Source of the DNA: Providencia rettgeri
Lineage (GTDB): Bacteria; Pseudomonadota; Gammaproteobacteria; Enterobacterales; Enterobacteriaceae
Direction of reading: 5' to 3'
NCBI RefSeq assembly: GCF_041075285.1
Contig: NZ_CP163512.1
Span: 372,001 to 436,000 of the forward strand
DNA length: 64,000 bases
Shown here: positions 16,886 to 26,960 of the stretch, piece after piece
Layout: each line of letters starts with the position of its first letter
How positions within the stretch are numbered: position 1 is the first letter of the stretch
Notes under the pieces: model-generated
Databases searched by the model: none
The model's input: the letters and a program-made list of their open reading frames with translations, nothing else
Told to the model about the DNA's origin: nothing
Made by a program: the position numbers and the translations under genes

Positions 16886-19441
16886 TTGAAAATAAAACTG
16901 ACTCCGCTTCTTTTATTGCTTTTAACTTTCTTGTTTGTGGCATCGGCGCTGCCTCTTTTCTTTGGTTATGGCTTATTTATTGCGCTATACGAGCTGGGTG
17001 AATTAATTTGGCCAAGTGCGTTGAATGTGAGTGATAACTTATTTCTGACAGTAATGTGGCTGTTTGGGAGTGCATTTGTTGTTGCCTTGTTGATAGGTGC
17101 GGTTCGTTTTAAAGCTCGACAATATTGGGGGATAATCATTGTTGTATTGGCCGTGTTTAGCACCATCACACTCATCAATATTCCGTTAAATGAAGCATCA
17201 AACCAACGATGGCGAGCGCAAACCTTAATTGAACAGCATGATTGGTCGTCATTTCTAAATGAACAAAACACAGCCGTAAATGATGTGCTATCAGGGATTA
17301 TTGATAATCGGGAAACCGATGTTGAAGTTGAAGCGCGATACCACGAGTTACAAGCGCGTGTCGATAAGATGGATAAACTCGTGGAGTTAGCGCCGCAAAG
17401 TGCCGCAATGCGTGCAATATGGCAACCTTTATTACAAGCCAATACACCTGCATCAAAAGATCAAATCACACAATTAGAAGATGCGAGCCAATATTTACCC
17501 CAAGATGGGGCGCTCGCTTATGCTGTGGGGTTACTTAAATTGCGTCAAGCAGATCCACTTTCGCTAAAAGATAGTCTTGTTTTCTTCTTTCGTGCTGTTG
17601 TGGCAGAACCCAATAACCCAGCTTATTGGCAAGGCTTAGGGGTAGCGTATAGCTTAATAAAAAACCAAGCAGATAATAGCGATGTAAACTTAAAAAAAGC
17701 CTACGCTGCATTTATTTTCGCACAATATCTGAGCCTGACTAATCAATGGTCAACCCCTCCCTCGTCATTATTCGATACACAAAGCGCTGCGATATTAGCA
17801 AAAGAAATTCAGCGCCTCTCTACAACGGAACGCCAAAATGTTTTTATTTTACAAGCAAGAAGCAAAATAAAGGTATTGGATTGGCGAAGAGAAACGGTTG
17901 ATGCGCAAACACAATTATTGGCTAAGCAACCATTATCTGTGCAGGGAAGTTATGGGGCGGTGAGGTTAGCGAATGATTATTATCGAGGTGATCCGCGTTA
18001 TCCGGGGAAAATGACCATCAATACAGAGGGGACATCCATTGTTCCTAGTTCAGTTAATGGCGTTCGTTATCCTTCAATTAAATATGATGTGGATAATGTC
18101 ACTGCAACAGTGTCCGTGGATGTGAATGAAAAAGGCACGCCTGCGTTTACGTTAATCGAAACTACCAGTGGTATAAAACACTATGATATTGCTGCGGAAT
18201 ATGCCGTGAGCCAATTACGATTTGAACCCGTAAGGCAGCCAGTTCGCCACCTTGTCACTGTCAGTTTTAAAAGCACGGTGAAAAGTTTAGATGATTATGC
18301 CAAAGAGGTTGGGCTGTTAGTCGAGAGAGCCAGTAAAGCGTTAGCAAGGCATAATGAAAAGTCGTTTGAACATGTGATAAAAAGGCTCGTGAGTTATGTC
18401 AATAATACGGTTCCTGCCAAATATACACGGACCTCGCGTTCCTCTTATGAATACTACCAACAGCAGCAAGAAATCTCGAAAGAGATACGAGCCACACTGC
18501 GACAAGCGGATAGTCGTTCTAAATCCAATGGAGAAGCATGGGAAAGCAATACGCAAAGAGTTCGCGCATTATTGTTAAAGCACCCAAATAATCTGGAAGT
18601 GCTCAGTACAACAGCAAGAATGGAGTTAATGCATTTTAATGCGGCACGAAACTTATTAACCAAGGATAAAGCATCAGCAATAAAAGACGGCTTTGTCGAT
18701 AACGAGCAACATTGGCGAGACTTACTGCTGAGCGCACGAGGGCATTATTTGCAAATTATCACGATCAACCCAAACCGCATTGATGCATGGTTTGCTTGGG
18801 GAGTGACGATGATAGACGAAGATCCTGAATTGGCAGCGGGCGCATTTGCATTAATGCACTACAACGCCGATAACAGTATCGATCAGCGTTTGATGGTAGC
18901 GCAGTCCCGTTTCTTTTTATTTGGTTTGCCAGATAAAACCAAAGAGCGAGTCAATATTATCAATGCACGTATGGCCCAGTTGTACAGCAAAGGGGAAATA
19001 CCGGTATCTGCAACAGAAGAGGAACGCCAAGCGTTTGAAGAACAAAAAGTGTTGGCTCAAAAAGTGATGCCAGCGGCGATACCTTTTGTTTCAACTTATC
19101 GTATTGCGCCTATGCGAAATGAAAACCTAGCTGATCCGATGGCGGTGAGTATTGACGCTGCGGCTTTTGGTATTCAAGAAAATACCTTGAAGCTACCTGC
19201 GATTTCCCAAGAGTCAGTGGGGAAAACGCAAGGTGAAGCGGTTTTGAAAATTGATGTACCAAAAGGCGGCGTACCAAGTTCCGTTATGTTACAGCAATCT
19301 AGCGGTGTGGATTATTTCGATGACAACTTAATTTCAGCCGCGTACCAGTGGCGATTTAATTCGGCGTTTCAGAATAAGGTGTTATTAATTCCAGTGACTT
19401 TTAGCCAGCCAAGTGAGTCTTCACTGAACGGTAAGCCATAA
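16886..19441 (+). CDS. large membrane protein with TPR-like region and TonB-C-like domains
   Basis: An 851-residue protein with three membrane helices near residues 7-33, 53-72 and 81-100, then a long helical region with TPR-like character (for example around DGALAYAVGLLKLRQADP). Two segments resemble the TonB C-terminal fold: one near 390-460 (VSVDVNEKGTPAFTLIETTS, then an LRFEP end) and one at the C-terminus (AVLKIDVPKGGVPSSVMLQQ, then YQWRF). The TTG start is supported by AGGGGAA five bases upstream. It lies 10 bases after the kinase gene and so is part of the same operon. No such family is named with confidence; a periplasmic sensor or transducer role is inferred. Confidence 0.75.
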   Translation: MKIKLTPLLLLLLTFLFVASALPLFFGYGLFIALYELGELIWPSALNVSDNLFLTVMWLFGSAFVVALLIGAVRFKARQYWGIIIVVLAVFSTITLINIPLNEASNQRWRAQTLIEQHDWSSFLNEQNTAVNDVLSGIIDNRETDVEVEARYHELQARVDKMDKLVELAPQSAAMRAIWQPLLQANTPASKDQITQLEDASQYLPQDGALAYAVGLLKLRQADPLSLKDSLVFFFRAVVAEPNNPAYWQGLGVAYSLIKNQADNSDVNLKKAYAAFIFAQYLSLTNQWSTPPSSLFDTQSAAILAKEIQRLSTTERQNVFILQARSKIKVLDWRRETVDAQTQLLAKQPLSVQGSYGAVRLANDYYRGDPRYPGKMTINTEGTSIVPSSVNGVRYPSIKYDVDNVTATVSVDVNEKGTPAFTLIETTSGIKHYDIAAEYAVSQLRFEPVRQPVRHLVTVSFKSTVKSLDDYAKEVGLLVERASKALARHNEKSFEHVIKRLVSYVNNTVPAKYTRTSRSSYEYYQQQQEISKEIRATLRQADSRSKSNGEAWESNTQRVRALLLKHPNNLEVLSTTARMELMHFNAARNLLTKDKASAIKDGFVDNEQHWRDLLLSARGHYLQIITINPNRIDAWFAWGVTMIDEDPELAAGAFALMHYNADNSIDQRLMVAQSRFFLFGLPDKTKERVNIINARMAQLYSKGEIPVSATEEERQAFEEQKVLAQKVMPAAIPFVSTYRIAPMRNENLADPMAVSIDAAAFGIQENTLKLPAISQESVGKTQGEAVLKIDVPKGGVPSSVMLQQSSGVDYFDDNLISAAYQWRFNSAFQNKVLLIPVTFSQPSESSLNGKP

Positions 19442-19456
19442 AAAATGGGGAATATC

Positions 19457-19909
19457 ATGATCCGATATATAATTGCTGGTCTACTCGTTATATTTTGCTC
19501 TGTGCCCGTGTTTGCACAAAATCTTGAGCAACAATATAGCTTATGGATGAATGACCAAAAAAATCAAATTCACTGCTTTGATAAAAAATCCGCTTTTCAA
19601 TATTGTTTACGTGAGTCAAAGGATGGCAAATTAATCGTCGCGGATAAAAACAACCAAGAAATTTATCAAATTTATTATTTTGATAACTGGCCTGATGAAG
19701 CCCAAGATGGGGTTTATCGTATTCGCCAAGGAAATAAGATTGGCTTTGCTGATGCCGTGACTGGGAAGATCGTTATTGATGCAATTTATGATTGTGCCTA
19801 CCCTTTTGAAGATGGCAAAGCCAAAGTCGGTATTGGCTGTAAAACAGAAACAGATGGTGAGCACAGTTGGTGGGTTGGCGGCGATTGGACAACAATTACA
19901 CGGCCATAA
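19457..19909 (+). CDS. exported WG-repeat protein
   Basis: A 150-residue protein with a signal peptide (MIRYIIAGLLVIFCSVPVFA). The C-terminal half holds a WG/KWG-type beta-repeat: YRIRQGNKIGFADAVTGKIV, then IDAIYDCAYPFEDGKAKV. The start at 19457 is preferred over 19445 because TGGGGAA sits five bases ahead. It follows the TPR/TonB-like gene by 15 bases and ends the operon before a terminator. WG repeats are usually binding modules; the partner is unknown. It is probably the periplasmic component of the signalling module. Confidence 0.78.
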   Translation: MIRYIIAGLLVIFCSVPVFAQNLEQQYSLWMNDQKNQIHCFDKKSAFQYCLRESKDGKLIVADKNNQEIYQIYYFDNWPDEAQDGVYRIRQGNKIGFADAVTGKIVIDAIYDCAYPFEDGKAKVGIGCKTETDGEHSWWVGGDWTTITRP

Positions 19910-19921
19910 GGAGACTACCTA

Positions 19922-19960
19922 CTTAGATACTCTTTTTTAGGGTATCTAAGGTGTTTTTTA
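19922..19960 (+). terminator. intrinsic terminator of the five-gene signalling operon
   Basis: A perfect 9-base stem (CTTAGATAC at 19922-19930 with 19942-19950) is followed by GTG and a run of T. It lies 13 bases after the WG-repeat gene stop and closes the operon that starts at 14003. Confidence 0.8.
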
Positions 19961-20044
19961 CGATCTTTATGATATTTAGTTACAATTTGATTAACTTTAA
20001 TCATATTTTTTATACTACTTAACTTATTGAATATTAGCTATTAT

Positions 20045-20060
20045 TGTTATATAGATCACA
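20045..20060. promoter_or_regulatory. CRP-binding site upstream of btsT
   Basis: TGTTATATAGATCACA matches the CRP consensus TGTGA-N6-TCACA with one mismatch, in the left half. It lies 267 bases before the btsT start in a 418-base gap that otherwise shows no gene. E. coli btsT is known to need cAMP-CRP as well as BtsR; a BtsR site was not identified here. Confidence 0.6.
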
Positions 20061-20327
20061 GTTTTCATCCCATTAAACCTTTCTTAAAACCATTCACGGC
20101 AAAATTCAAACCGCTTAATTCTGTATGGCACCGCTTAGCGCAACTTTAATCATTTATAGAGTGTTATTTCTTACCATAGACACCATGGCAGAGCTCAATT
20201 TTCGATTTAATACAGTTCAACCACTGCCAATTAAAAGCCATCAATAACAAACTGCACCACGATGCAACTAGTGTGATGGTAAATACAAAATCAATGGCAT
20301 GTTCGTTTTACCTCAGAAGGGTGTTCT

Positions 20328-22481
20328 ATGAACAAAAATGGTATTTTAAAGCACATTCCGTGGATGATCCTTGGGATCATTGGCGCAATTTGTTTAGGGG
20401 TTGTTGCCCTAAGACGCGGCGAGCACATTAGTGCCCTATGGATAGTCGTCGCATCGGTAGCGGTTTATCTTATTGCTTATCGCTATTACAGCTTATATAT
20501 CGCTAAAAAAGTGATGAAGCTGGATGAAACACGTTCAACTCCAGCCGTCATTAATAATGATGGTTTAAACTATGTTCCAACTAATAAAAATGTCCTATTT
20601 GGTCACCACTTTGCGGCGATTGCAGGGGCAGGGCCATTAGTAGGACCGGTGCTTGCGGCGCAAGTGGGTTATTTACCCGGCACATTGTGGCTGCTGGCAG
20701 GGGTTGTTTTGGCGGGGGCAGTACAAGACTTTATGGTGTTGTTTATTTCGTCCCGCCGTAACGGTGCATCATTAGGGGAGATAGTCAAAGAAGAGTTAGG
20801 CCCTATTCCTGGTACTCTTGCTCTCTTTGGCTGTTTCCTCATTATGATCATTATCCTTGCTGTATTGGCGCTGATCGTCGTGAAAGCCTTGGCAGAAAGT
20901 CCATGGGGGGTATTCACCGTGGTATCGACTGTGCCAATTGCCTTGTTTATGGGAATATACATGCGATATCTCCGACCAGGGCGTGTTGGTGAGGTTTCGG
21001 TGATTGGTATCGTGCTGCTGGTGGCATCAATTTGGTTCGGTGGCGTTATCGCGCATGACCCATACTGGGGCCCAGCACTGACATTTAAAGATACTACGAT
21101 CACTTATGCATTGGTTGGCTATGCGTTTATTTCTGCGCTGTTACCCGTATGGCTGATCTTAGCTCCTCGTGACTATCTGGCCACTTTCTTGAAAATTGGG
21201 GTTATTGTTGGTTTAGCGATTGGTATCGTTATTCTGAACCCTGAATTAAAAATGCCAGCGGTGACGCAATATATTGATGGTTCAGGTCCAGTTTGGAAAG
21301 GTACACTGTTCCCATTCCTGTTCATTACCATTGCGTGTGGTGCGGTATCTGGTTTCCACGCCTTGATCTCATCCGGTACAACACCGAAATTGTTAGCAAA
21401 CGAAAAAGACGCGCGTTACATCGGTTACGGCGCAATGTTAATGGAATCTTTTGTTGCGATTATGGCACTGGTGGCAGCATCGATTATCGAACCTGGCTTG
21501 TACTTTGCGATGAACACGCCGCCATCAGCATTAGGTATTACAATGCCTAATCTGCATGAGCTTGGTGGTGCTGATGGCGCAGCTATTATGGCTCAATTGA
21601 AAGATGTTTCTGTTCATGCAGCGGCAACAGTCAGTTCATGGGGCTTTGTGATTTCACCTGAACAAATTATGCAAACGGCAAAAGACATTGGTGAACCATC
21701 CTTGCTTAACCGTGCGGGTGGTGCGCCAACATTAGCGGTTGGTATTGCATTTGTATTCCACGAAATTATCCCTGCGGCCAATATGGGCTTCTGGTATCAC
21801 TTTGGTATTTTGTTCGAAGCACTGTTTATCTTGACAGCATTGGATGCAGGAACCCGTTCTGGCCGCTTTATGTTGCAAGATTTATTGGGTAACTTTGTTC
21901 CATTCTTGAAGAAAACAGATTCAATGATTGCCGGGATCATCGGGACGGCAGGTTGTGTCGGCTTATGGGGTTATTTACTGTACCAAGGCGTTGTTGACCC
22001 ACTGGGCGGAGTTAAGAGCTTGTGGCCGCTATTCGGTATCTCGAACCAAATGTTGGCTGCGGTTGCATTAGTCTTAAGTACCGTTGTGCTGATTAAGATG
22101 AAACGCAGTAAATACATTATGGTGACTGTGTTACCAGCAGTGTGGTTATTGATTTGTACCACTTGGGCGTTAGGACTGAAATTGTTCAGTGATAACCCTC
22201 AGTTAGAAGGCTTCTTGTATTTAGCCAAATCTTATAAAGATAAGATTGCAGCAGGGGGCGCTGAATTGACAGCCCAAGAAATTACTAACATGAATCACAT
22301 TATCATCAACAACTACACCAATGCGGGTCTAAGTATCCTATTCTTAGTGGTTGTTTACGGTATCATTTTCTATGGTATCCGCGTGGGAATGAAAGCACAC
22401 AAAAATCCAGAACGTACAGACAAAGAAACACCGTATGTGCCTGTACCGAAAGAGGGCGTGAAAGTTTCATCTTCACATTAG
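20328..22481 (+). CDS. btsT: pyruvate/proton symporter BtsT (CstA family)
   Basis: A 717-residue inner-membrane carbon-starvation-family transporter. It follows E. coli BtsT (YjiY) along its whole length, including the N-terminal [20 protein letters not shown] segment, the [20 protein letters not shown] block and the C-terminal [12 protein letters not shown] tail. It imports pyruvate in symport with protons. It is followed by yjiX and yjiA in the E. coli order. A CRP-like site lies upstream. The two-component genes btsS/btsR that induce it in E. coli are not in this window. Confidence 0.95.
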   Translation: MNKNGILKHIPWMILGIIGAICLGVVALRRGEHISALWIVVASVAVYLIAYRYYSLYIAKKVMKLDETRSTPAVINNDGLNYVPTNKNVLFGHHFAAIAGAGPLVGPVLAAQVGYLPGTLWLLAGVVLAGAVQDFMVLFISSRRNGASLGEIVKEELGPIPGTLALFGCFLIMIIILAVLALIVVKALAESPWGVFTVVSTVPIALFMGIYMRYLRPGRVGEVSVIGIVLLVASIWFGGVIAHDPYWGPALTFKDTTITYALVGYAFISALLPVWLILAPRDYLATFLKIGVIVGLAIGIVILNPELKMPAVTQYIDGSGPVWKGTLFPFLFITIACGAVSGFHALISSGTTPKLLANEKDARYIGYGAMLMESFVAIMALVAASIIEPGLYFAMNTPPSALGITMPNLHELGGADGAAIMAQLKDVSVHAAATVSSWGFVISPEQIMQTAKDIGEPSLLNRAGGAPTLAVGIAFVFHEIIPAANMGFWYHFGILFEALFILTALDAGTRSGRFMLQDLLGNFVPFLKKTDSMIAGIIGTAGCVGLWGYLLYQGVVDPLGGVKSLWPLFGISNQMLAAVALVLSTVVLIKMKRSKYIMVTVLPAVWLLICTTWALGLKLFSDNPQLEGFLYLAKSYKDKIAAGGAELTAQEITNMNHIIINNYTNAGLSILFLVVVYGIIFYGIRVGMKAHKNPERTDKETPYVPVPKEGVKVSSSH

Positions 22482-22495
22482 TAACCTTTCGACAA

Positions 22496-22562
22496 TATCG
22501 AGCCATATCAGCGGCTCGATACTGGAATGGCCGCCCTACATTGTGTGCTCATGATGTAGGGC
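22496..22562 (+). promoter_or_regulatory. two intercistronic hairpins between btsT and yjiX
   Basis: Two perfect 9-base stems lie back to back: TATCGAGCC (22496-22504 with 22513-22521) and GCCCTACAT (22533-22541 with 22554-22562). Neither is followed by a T run. They end 10 bases before the yjiX ribosome site and may protect or process the btsT message, or lower yjiX expression. Confidence 0.6.
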
Positions 22563-22582
22563 ATTTGTATTTGGAGAAGTTG

Positions 22583-22786
22583 ATGTTTGGTAACCTTGGC
22601 AAAACAGGTAAATACTTAGGGCAAGCAGCACGTATGCTGATCGGTATTCCAGACTATGATACTTATGTTCAGCACATGAGTGACAATCACCCTGATAAGC
22701 CAGTCATGACTTATAAAGAATTTTTTCGTGAACGGCAAGATGCGCGATATGGTGGCAGTGGTAAGGGTGGATTCCGCTGCTGTTAA
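22583..22786 (+). CDS. yjiX: YbdD/YjiX family small protein
   Basis: A 67-residue protein almost collinear with E. coli Yji[21 protein letters not shown], then [11 protein letters not shown] and [17 protein letters not shown], ending RCC. The start at 22583 is chosen because GGAGAAG precedes it and it matches the family length; an upstream start at 22541 would lie within a hairpin. YbdD-like proteins nearly always follow CstA or BtsT genes; their role is not established, though an accessory role in transport is often assumed. The C-terminal cysteine pair is a family hallmark. Confidence 0.93.
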   Translation: MFGNLGKTGKYLGQAARMLIGIPDYDTYVQHMSDNHPDKPVMTYKEFFRERQDARYGGSGKGGFRCC

Positions 22787-22825
22787 TGATGATTGCAGTG
22801 AAACAATGGTGCAAAGAGGATAATA

Positions 22826-23788
22826 ATGAAACCAATTAATGTCACAATCCTAACCGGTTTTCTCGGGGCGGGTAAAACAACGCTTCTTAGCCATATTCTT
22901 CATGCAGAACATGGACATAAAATTGCAGTCATTGAAAATGAATTTGGTGAAGTCCCTATTGATAACGCCATTATTGGTGACAGAGCCACCCAAATTACTA
23001 CATTGAGTAATGGGTGTATTTGCTGCTCTCGTTCGAGTGAATTAGAAAATGCATTATTAGACTTGTTAGATGGTCTAGATAGCGGCAAACTGGATTTTGA
23101 CCGCTTAGTGATTGAATGTACGGGAATGGCCGACCCAGGCCCCATCACGCAAACCTTTTTCTCTCATGATGTATTATGCGAACGTTTTTTATTGGATGGC
23201 ATCATCACCTTGGTGGATGCGGTTCATGCGGAAAAACAACTGAATGATTTTGCTATTGCTCAAGCCCAAATCGGTTATGCAGACCGAATTTTATTAACAA
23301 AAACCGATATCAACCCTGATACAGACGCTCTGATAGAACGGTTACAACGTATTAATGCTAGAGCACCAATTTACCCTGTTATTCACGGTGATATTAACTT
23401 ACAGCTTTTATTGGATATTCAAGGGTTTTTATTAGACTCTGAACTGAAGGTAAATAAACCGACTTTTCGTTTTGCTCCAAAACAACAAAATGAGGTGGAG
23501 TCTATTGTTGTGGAGTTTGATTACCCTGTTGAATTGATGGAAGTTTCACAGGTAATGGAAGATTTACTACTTGGCTTTGCGGATAATCTATTGCGCTATA
23601 AAGGCATTTTGTCCATTAAAGATGAGCCAAAACGTTTGTTATTCCAAGGCGTTCAACGCCTTTATAGTGCGGACTGGGATACTGATTGGCAAGACGACGA
23701 AGCTCGCCGCAGCGTATTAGTGTTTATTGGGGTAAAACTTCCTGAACAACTTATCCGTGAAAAATTTGCCGCCTTGGAAGTGAAATAG
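22826..23788 (+). CDS. yjiA: COG0523 (CobW/YjiA) GTPase
   Basis: A 320-residue G3E-family GTPase matching E. coli YjiA. The P-loop GFLGAGKTT is at residues 11-19, the metal-binding CICC motif at 64-67, and the CobW C-terminal domain follows. COG0523 proteins are GTP-dependent metal chaperones or insertases; E. coli YjiA binds zinc and other metals. It is the third gene of the btsT-yjiX-yjiA operon, 39 bases after yjiX. Whether it serves the transporter or metal homeostasis is not known. Confidence 0.93.
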   Translation: MKPINVTILTGFLGAGKTTLLSHILHAEHGHKIAVIENEFGEVPIDNAIIGDRATQITTLSNGCICCSRSSELENALLDLLDGLDSGKLDFDRLVIECTGMADPGPITQTFFSHDVLCERFLLDGIITLVDAVHAEKQLNDFAIAQAQIGYADRILLTKTDINPDTDALIERLQRINARAPIYPVIHGDINLQLLLDIQGFLLDSELKVNKPTFRFAPKQQNEVESIVVEFDYPVELMEVSQVMEDLLLGFADNLLRYKGILSIKDEPKRLLFQGVQRLYSADWDTDWQDDEARRSVLVFIGVKLPEQLIREKFAALEVK

Positions 23789-23843
23789 ATTTTCATTCAA
23801 AAAAAGGCAATTAAAAAGCAAACATTTCAAAAAATAATTCAAA

Positions 23844-23884
23844 GTCCTTAACGCCTAAGTCAACAAGGCGATGACGTTAAGGAC
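23844..23884. terminator. bidirectional stem-loop between yjiA and the cysteine desulfidase gene
   Basis: A 10-base stem (GTCCTTAACG at 23844-23853 with 23875-23884) encloses a short inner GCCT/AGGC pairing. On the minus strand an AT tract with a T6 run follows after a few bases. It sits between two convergent genes and probably ends both. Confidence 0.6.
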
Positions 23885-23890
23885 GAAGAA

Positions 23891-25210
23891 TTAACGTGCT
23901 TTTGACGCCATAATCTCAATAATCTGCACATCCGTATGCCTCATTGACCCTGCGGCTAATGAACACAAATTCGCTATTGATTGGTCGACATCGTCTGACA
24001 CAATACCGTCAGAGCCTCTGACACAGCTGTTATCTAAAGCCATTAGTACGGCTTTATAAGCTGCACTGGCACTGGTGGAGACTTTCATCGCACAACTGTT
24101 TGATGCGCCATCACAAATCATCCCGCTGACATCGCCAATCATGCTGGAAATTGCCATTGCAACCACCTCATAGCGAGACTCCAATAACCATGCGATCCCT
24201 GCGGCTGCGCCCATTGCTGCGGTGGTTGCGGCACATAATGCAGAGAGTGCAGGTAGTTGATTATGAATATAGATAGCCATTAAGTGGGATAGCATTAACG
24301 CACGAGCCAACTGCTCTTCAGAAGATTGCAGATAATCCGCTGTCACTACGACAGGCATGGTTGCGGCGATACCTTGATTACCCGAACCCGAATTACTCAT
24401 GGCGGGTAAAACAGCGCCTCCCATACGGGCATCGGATGCAGCGGAGGTACGGATCATAATTTCGGACATTAAGTCTTTCGATAATAAACCGCGATCACGC
24501 TGAGTTTGTAGGGTTTTGCCAATATGTAAGCCATACACATTACGCAGACCTTCTTGGGACAAAGCTTCATTTAATTGTGCGGCCTCTAAGATAAAACGAA
24601 TATCTTCTAACGGCGCTTCAGTGGCAAATTGATAGACTGATTTTGCCGTAACGGGAGGCAAAGGAATATCCGCCGCACAATCCACGGGGAGATCGTCTTG
24701 AGGTTTTTTGGCTAACGTATCAAACAGGGTTTCATTATTATGGATGATTTTCACAATATTGGTGTGTGAGCCTGTGATGATCACAGTAGCGGAGCCTGTC
24801 TGGGTATACACGGTTGCTTCAGAATAGATAACATCTTCACAAGGCTGTTTGATATCAACCGTCACCAGTCCTTGGGCCAACATTGCTTTACTGAGTGCAA
24901 TCGCTTCCGCAGAGGCTGATTTTAACACTTCTAAGCCTGCATCGGCATCTCCCCCAACAGCGCCTAACGCAGCCGCGATCGGCAGTCCTACCATACCTGT
25001 ACCGGGTACGGTGACGCCCATGCCATTTTTCATCAAGTTTGGGGAAACAAACGCACAAACACGCGTCACTTCACCATCAAGGAAAGACGCTGCTTTTGCG
25101 GCAGCGTAAGCCAGAGAAATGGGCTCAGTACAACCTAACGCTGGCTTAACTTCTTGTTTTACCGCATTGATAAAATATTGCCAAAGTAATGGTTGTGATT
25201 GCACATGCAT
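23891..25210 (-). CDS. cyuA: L-cysteine desulfidase / serine dehydratase alpha-like (UPF0597, YhaM/CyuA)
   Basis: A 439-residue protein of the UPF0597 family, which uses a [4Fe-4S] cluster to break L-cysteine into pyruvate, sulfide and ammonia; E. coli CyuA (YhaM) is the characterised relative. The GCTEP motif is at residues 26-30 with C27, and further conserved cysteines occur in [13 protein letters not shown] and NSCVRG. The start at 25210 has GGGG upstream and matches family length. A longer open frame to 25369 would add a basic leader and run into the MATE gene's terminator. The cyuP transporter and cyuR regulator usual in E. coli are absent nearby. Confidence 0.85.
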   Translation of the reverse strand: MHVQSQPLLWQYFINAVKQEVKPALGCTEPISLAYAAAKAASFLDGEVTRVCAFVSPNLMKNGMGVTVPGTGMVGLPIAAALGAVGGDADAGLEVLKSASAEAIALSKAMLAQGLVTVDIKQPCEDVIYSEATVYTQTGSATVIITGSHTNIVKIIHNNETLFDTLAKKPQDDLPVDCAADIPLPPVTAKSVYQFATEAPLEDIRFILEAAQLNEALSQEGLRNVYGLHIGKTLQTQRDRGLLSKDLMSEIMIRTSAASDARMGGAVLPAMSNSGSGNQGIAATMPVVVTADYLQSSEEQLARALMLSHLMAIYIHNQLPALSALCAATTAAMGAAAGIAWLLESRYEVVAMAISSMIGDVSGMICDGASNSCAMKVSTSASAAYKAVLMALDNSCVRGSDGIVSDDVDQSIANLCSLAAGSMRHTDVQIIEIMASKAR

Positions 25211-25369
25211 GGCCAGTCCCCTTAATAAAATCTTTTTTGATTTTATTATTTTAAATAACTCGTTGGAGAAAAACTTCACTAAGTTTGGGGAGATATAGAC
25301 GTTAAAGAGAAAAATAATCTCAAATTTCTTCAATGAAAGGAAAATATTTTTAAATTTGAGCTTTGTCAC

Positions 25370-25398
25370 AAAAATCCTGCCTATAAAATAGGGCAGGA
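25370..25398 (-). terminator. intrinsic terminator of the MATE gene
   Basis: Arms at 25375-25381 (TCCTGCC) and 25392-25398 pair, with extra CTAT/ATAG pairing inside. Five T follow on the minus strand. It separates the MATE exporter gene from cyuA, which lies downstream on the same strand. Confidence 0.75.
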
Positions 25399-25418
25399 CA
25401 TTGTGATTGTTTTATTGG

Positions 25419-26765
25419 CTAGCTTTCAACATCCAGGCGTTTACTTTGCCATTTCCGAGAGCGCCAGCGCCATGCATTAGTCAAACCGCGTAACCATTCA
25501 TCGGCGAAGAAACCGAGCCAAATTCCCAGCAAGCCCATTTCCATTTTTATCCCTAAGAAATAACCGAGTGGGATCGCCACGCCCCACATAAAGATAATGG
25601 CGGTACACAGTGGGAAGCGCGCATCTCCTGAAGCTCGTAATGCATTGACCATGACAATATTAATGGTGCGCCCAGGCTCCAAAAAGACTGAGAGTAAAAA
25701 CAGCGGTAATAATAACTCGATAATACCGTGGTCATCGGTAATGTTGTTCAGGATCGGATCACGAAGTAACCAGAAGACAATAACAACACCAATTGTCACA
25801 TAAAAGCCCATCTTGAGGCTTTTGATTGCCCGCATATAGGCATCTTCAAAGCGTTTTGCTCCCACCAAATGACCGACCATAATTTCATTACCAATACTGA
25901 CGGAAATACCGAATAGCATGATAAATAGCGATAATTGGAAATACAGAGTCTGTGCGGCAAGGGAGGTTTCCCCCATTAAACCTATAAAGGCGGATGCGGT
26001 CATAAAATGCAAGATCCACACAAGGTTTTCCCCCGCAGAGGGTAAACCAATATGCAGAATTTTACCGAGCATTTTACGTGACCAGTGGATTAACATTATT
26101 GGGACAAACTTGATGCGTAACCCATAGAATAATAAGCAAAATAGTAGAACAACGGCAACAATACGACCGACCACAGTAGACCATGCCACACCTTCTAAAC
26201 CATATTGCGGCAGGCCGAAAAACCCATAAAGTACAATGATATTACCAACAACAGTAATCAAGTTAGCGATCAATGTTACCCACATAGCTGGTTGTGCTTT
26301 TCCATAAACTCGTAAGCATGCCGCTAAGATAATCGAAATGGCTTCAGGAATTAAACAAATCCCTAAAATACGTAAATAGGTATAACCATCTGCCATTAAA
26401 TGGGATGGCATATTCATGATTTCTAGAATGGTATAGCCAAAGAATACCGCGACTAATGCACTGGAAAGTCCCAGAATAAAGTTAAAGGCAATAGAAATAT
26501 GGATCGCTTGACTGGCTTTTTCTCGGCGACCTGCCCCTAAATATTGGGCGATAACGACACTGCATCCCACACTAATAAAGTTAAAAATAGTAATAAAAAG
26601 ATCAAAAACTTGGTTACCCACCCCCATGGCTGCAAGGTAAGCGGTAGATACATGACTAACCATGTAAGTATTGATTAATAACGTGGCCAAATGGAGAAAA
26701 ATATCAATAAAAATTGGCCAACTGAGTGAAAAGAGTGACCGCTCAGTCACATCAGATTGATGCAT
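25419..26765 (-). CDS. MATE-family efflux transporter
   Basis: A 448-residue inner-membrane protein with about twelve hydrophobic helices in two six-helix halves, the multidrug and toxic compound extrusion (NorM/DinF/YeeO) fold. Family landmarks include the first helices WPIFIDIFLHLATLLINTYM, the QYLGAGRREKASQA loop between helices 2 and 3, and the matching GHLVGAKRFEDAYMRA loop in the second half. AAGG precedes the ATG. It would export cationic compounds or metabolites with sodium or proton antiport; the substrate cannot be read. It resembles the YeeO/DinF side more than NorM, by impression only. It is divergent from ddh. Confidence 0.9.
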   Translation of the reverse strand: MHQSDVTERSLFSLSWPIFIDIFLHLATLLINTYMVSHVSTAYLAAMGVGNQVFDLFITIFNFISVGCSVVIAQYLGAGRREKASQAIHISIAFNFILGLSSALVAVFFGYTILEIMNMPSHLMADGYTYLRILGICLIPEAISIILAACLRVYGKAQPAMWVTLIANLITVVGNIIVLYGFFGLPQYGLEGVAWSTVVGRIVAVVLLFCLLFYGLRIKFVPIMLIHWSRKMLGKILHIGLPSAGENLVWILHFMTASAFIGLMGETSLAAQTLYFQLSLFIMLFGISVSIGNEIMVGHLVGAKRFEDAYMRAIKSLKMGFYVTIGVVIVFWLLRDPILNNITDDHGIIELLLPLFLLSVFLEPGRTINIVMVNALRASGDARFPLCTAIIFMWGVAIPLGYFLGIKMEMGLLGIWLGFFADEWLRGLTNAWRWRSRKWQSKRLDVES

Positions 26766-26960
26766 TGAGAACCTTTATCTATTTATGGAAGTTATGGATG
26801 GTCGTTTGACTACGCAATTCTACATGGAATTCGTTAATGAAAATAGGGCTAAAATGCACCATATTTTGTAAAGTGAATGTTTTGTTTACTTTTAATTAAT
26901 CTGTTAAATTTAATTTCGCTATAAATTAATAAGCAACATCAGAACTGTATAGGAGCGAAA

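Noticed and set aside
14003..19909. Signalling island as a complete tellurite-resistance (ter) locus
   Set aside because: No TerA-TerF, TerZ or TerW genes are in the window; only the vWA-PP2C-kinase triad type is present.
25211..25369. N-terminal extension of the cysteine desulfidase
   Set aside because: The extension is basic and low in complexity, reaches into the MATE terminator, and the internal ATG at 25210 has a good ribosome site and family-length product.
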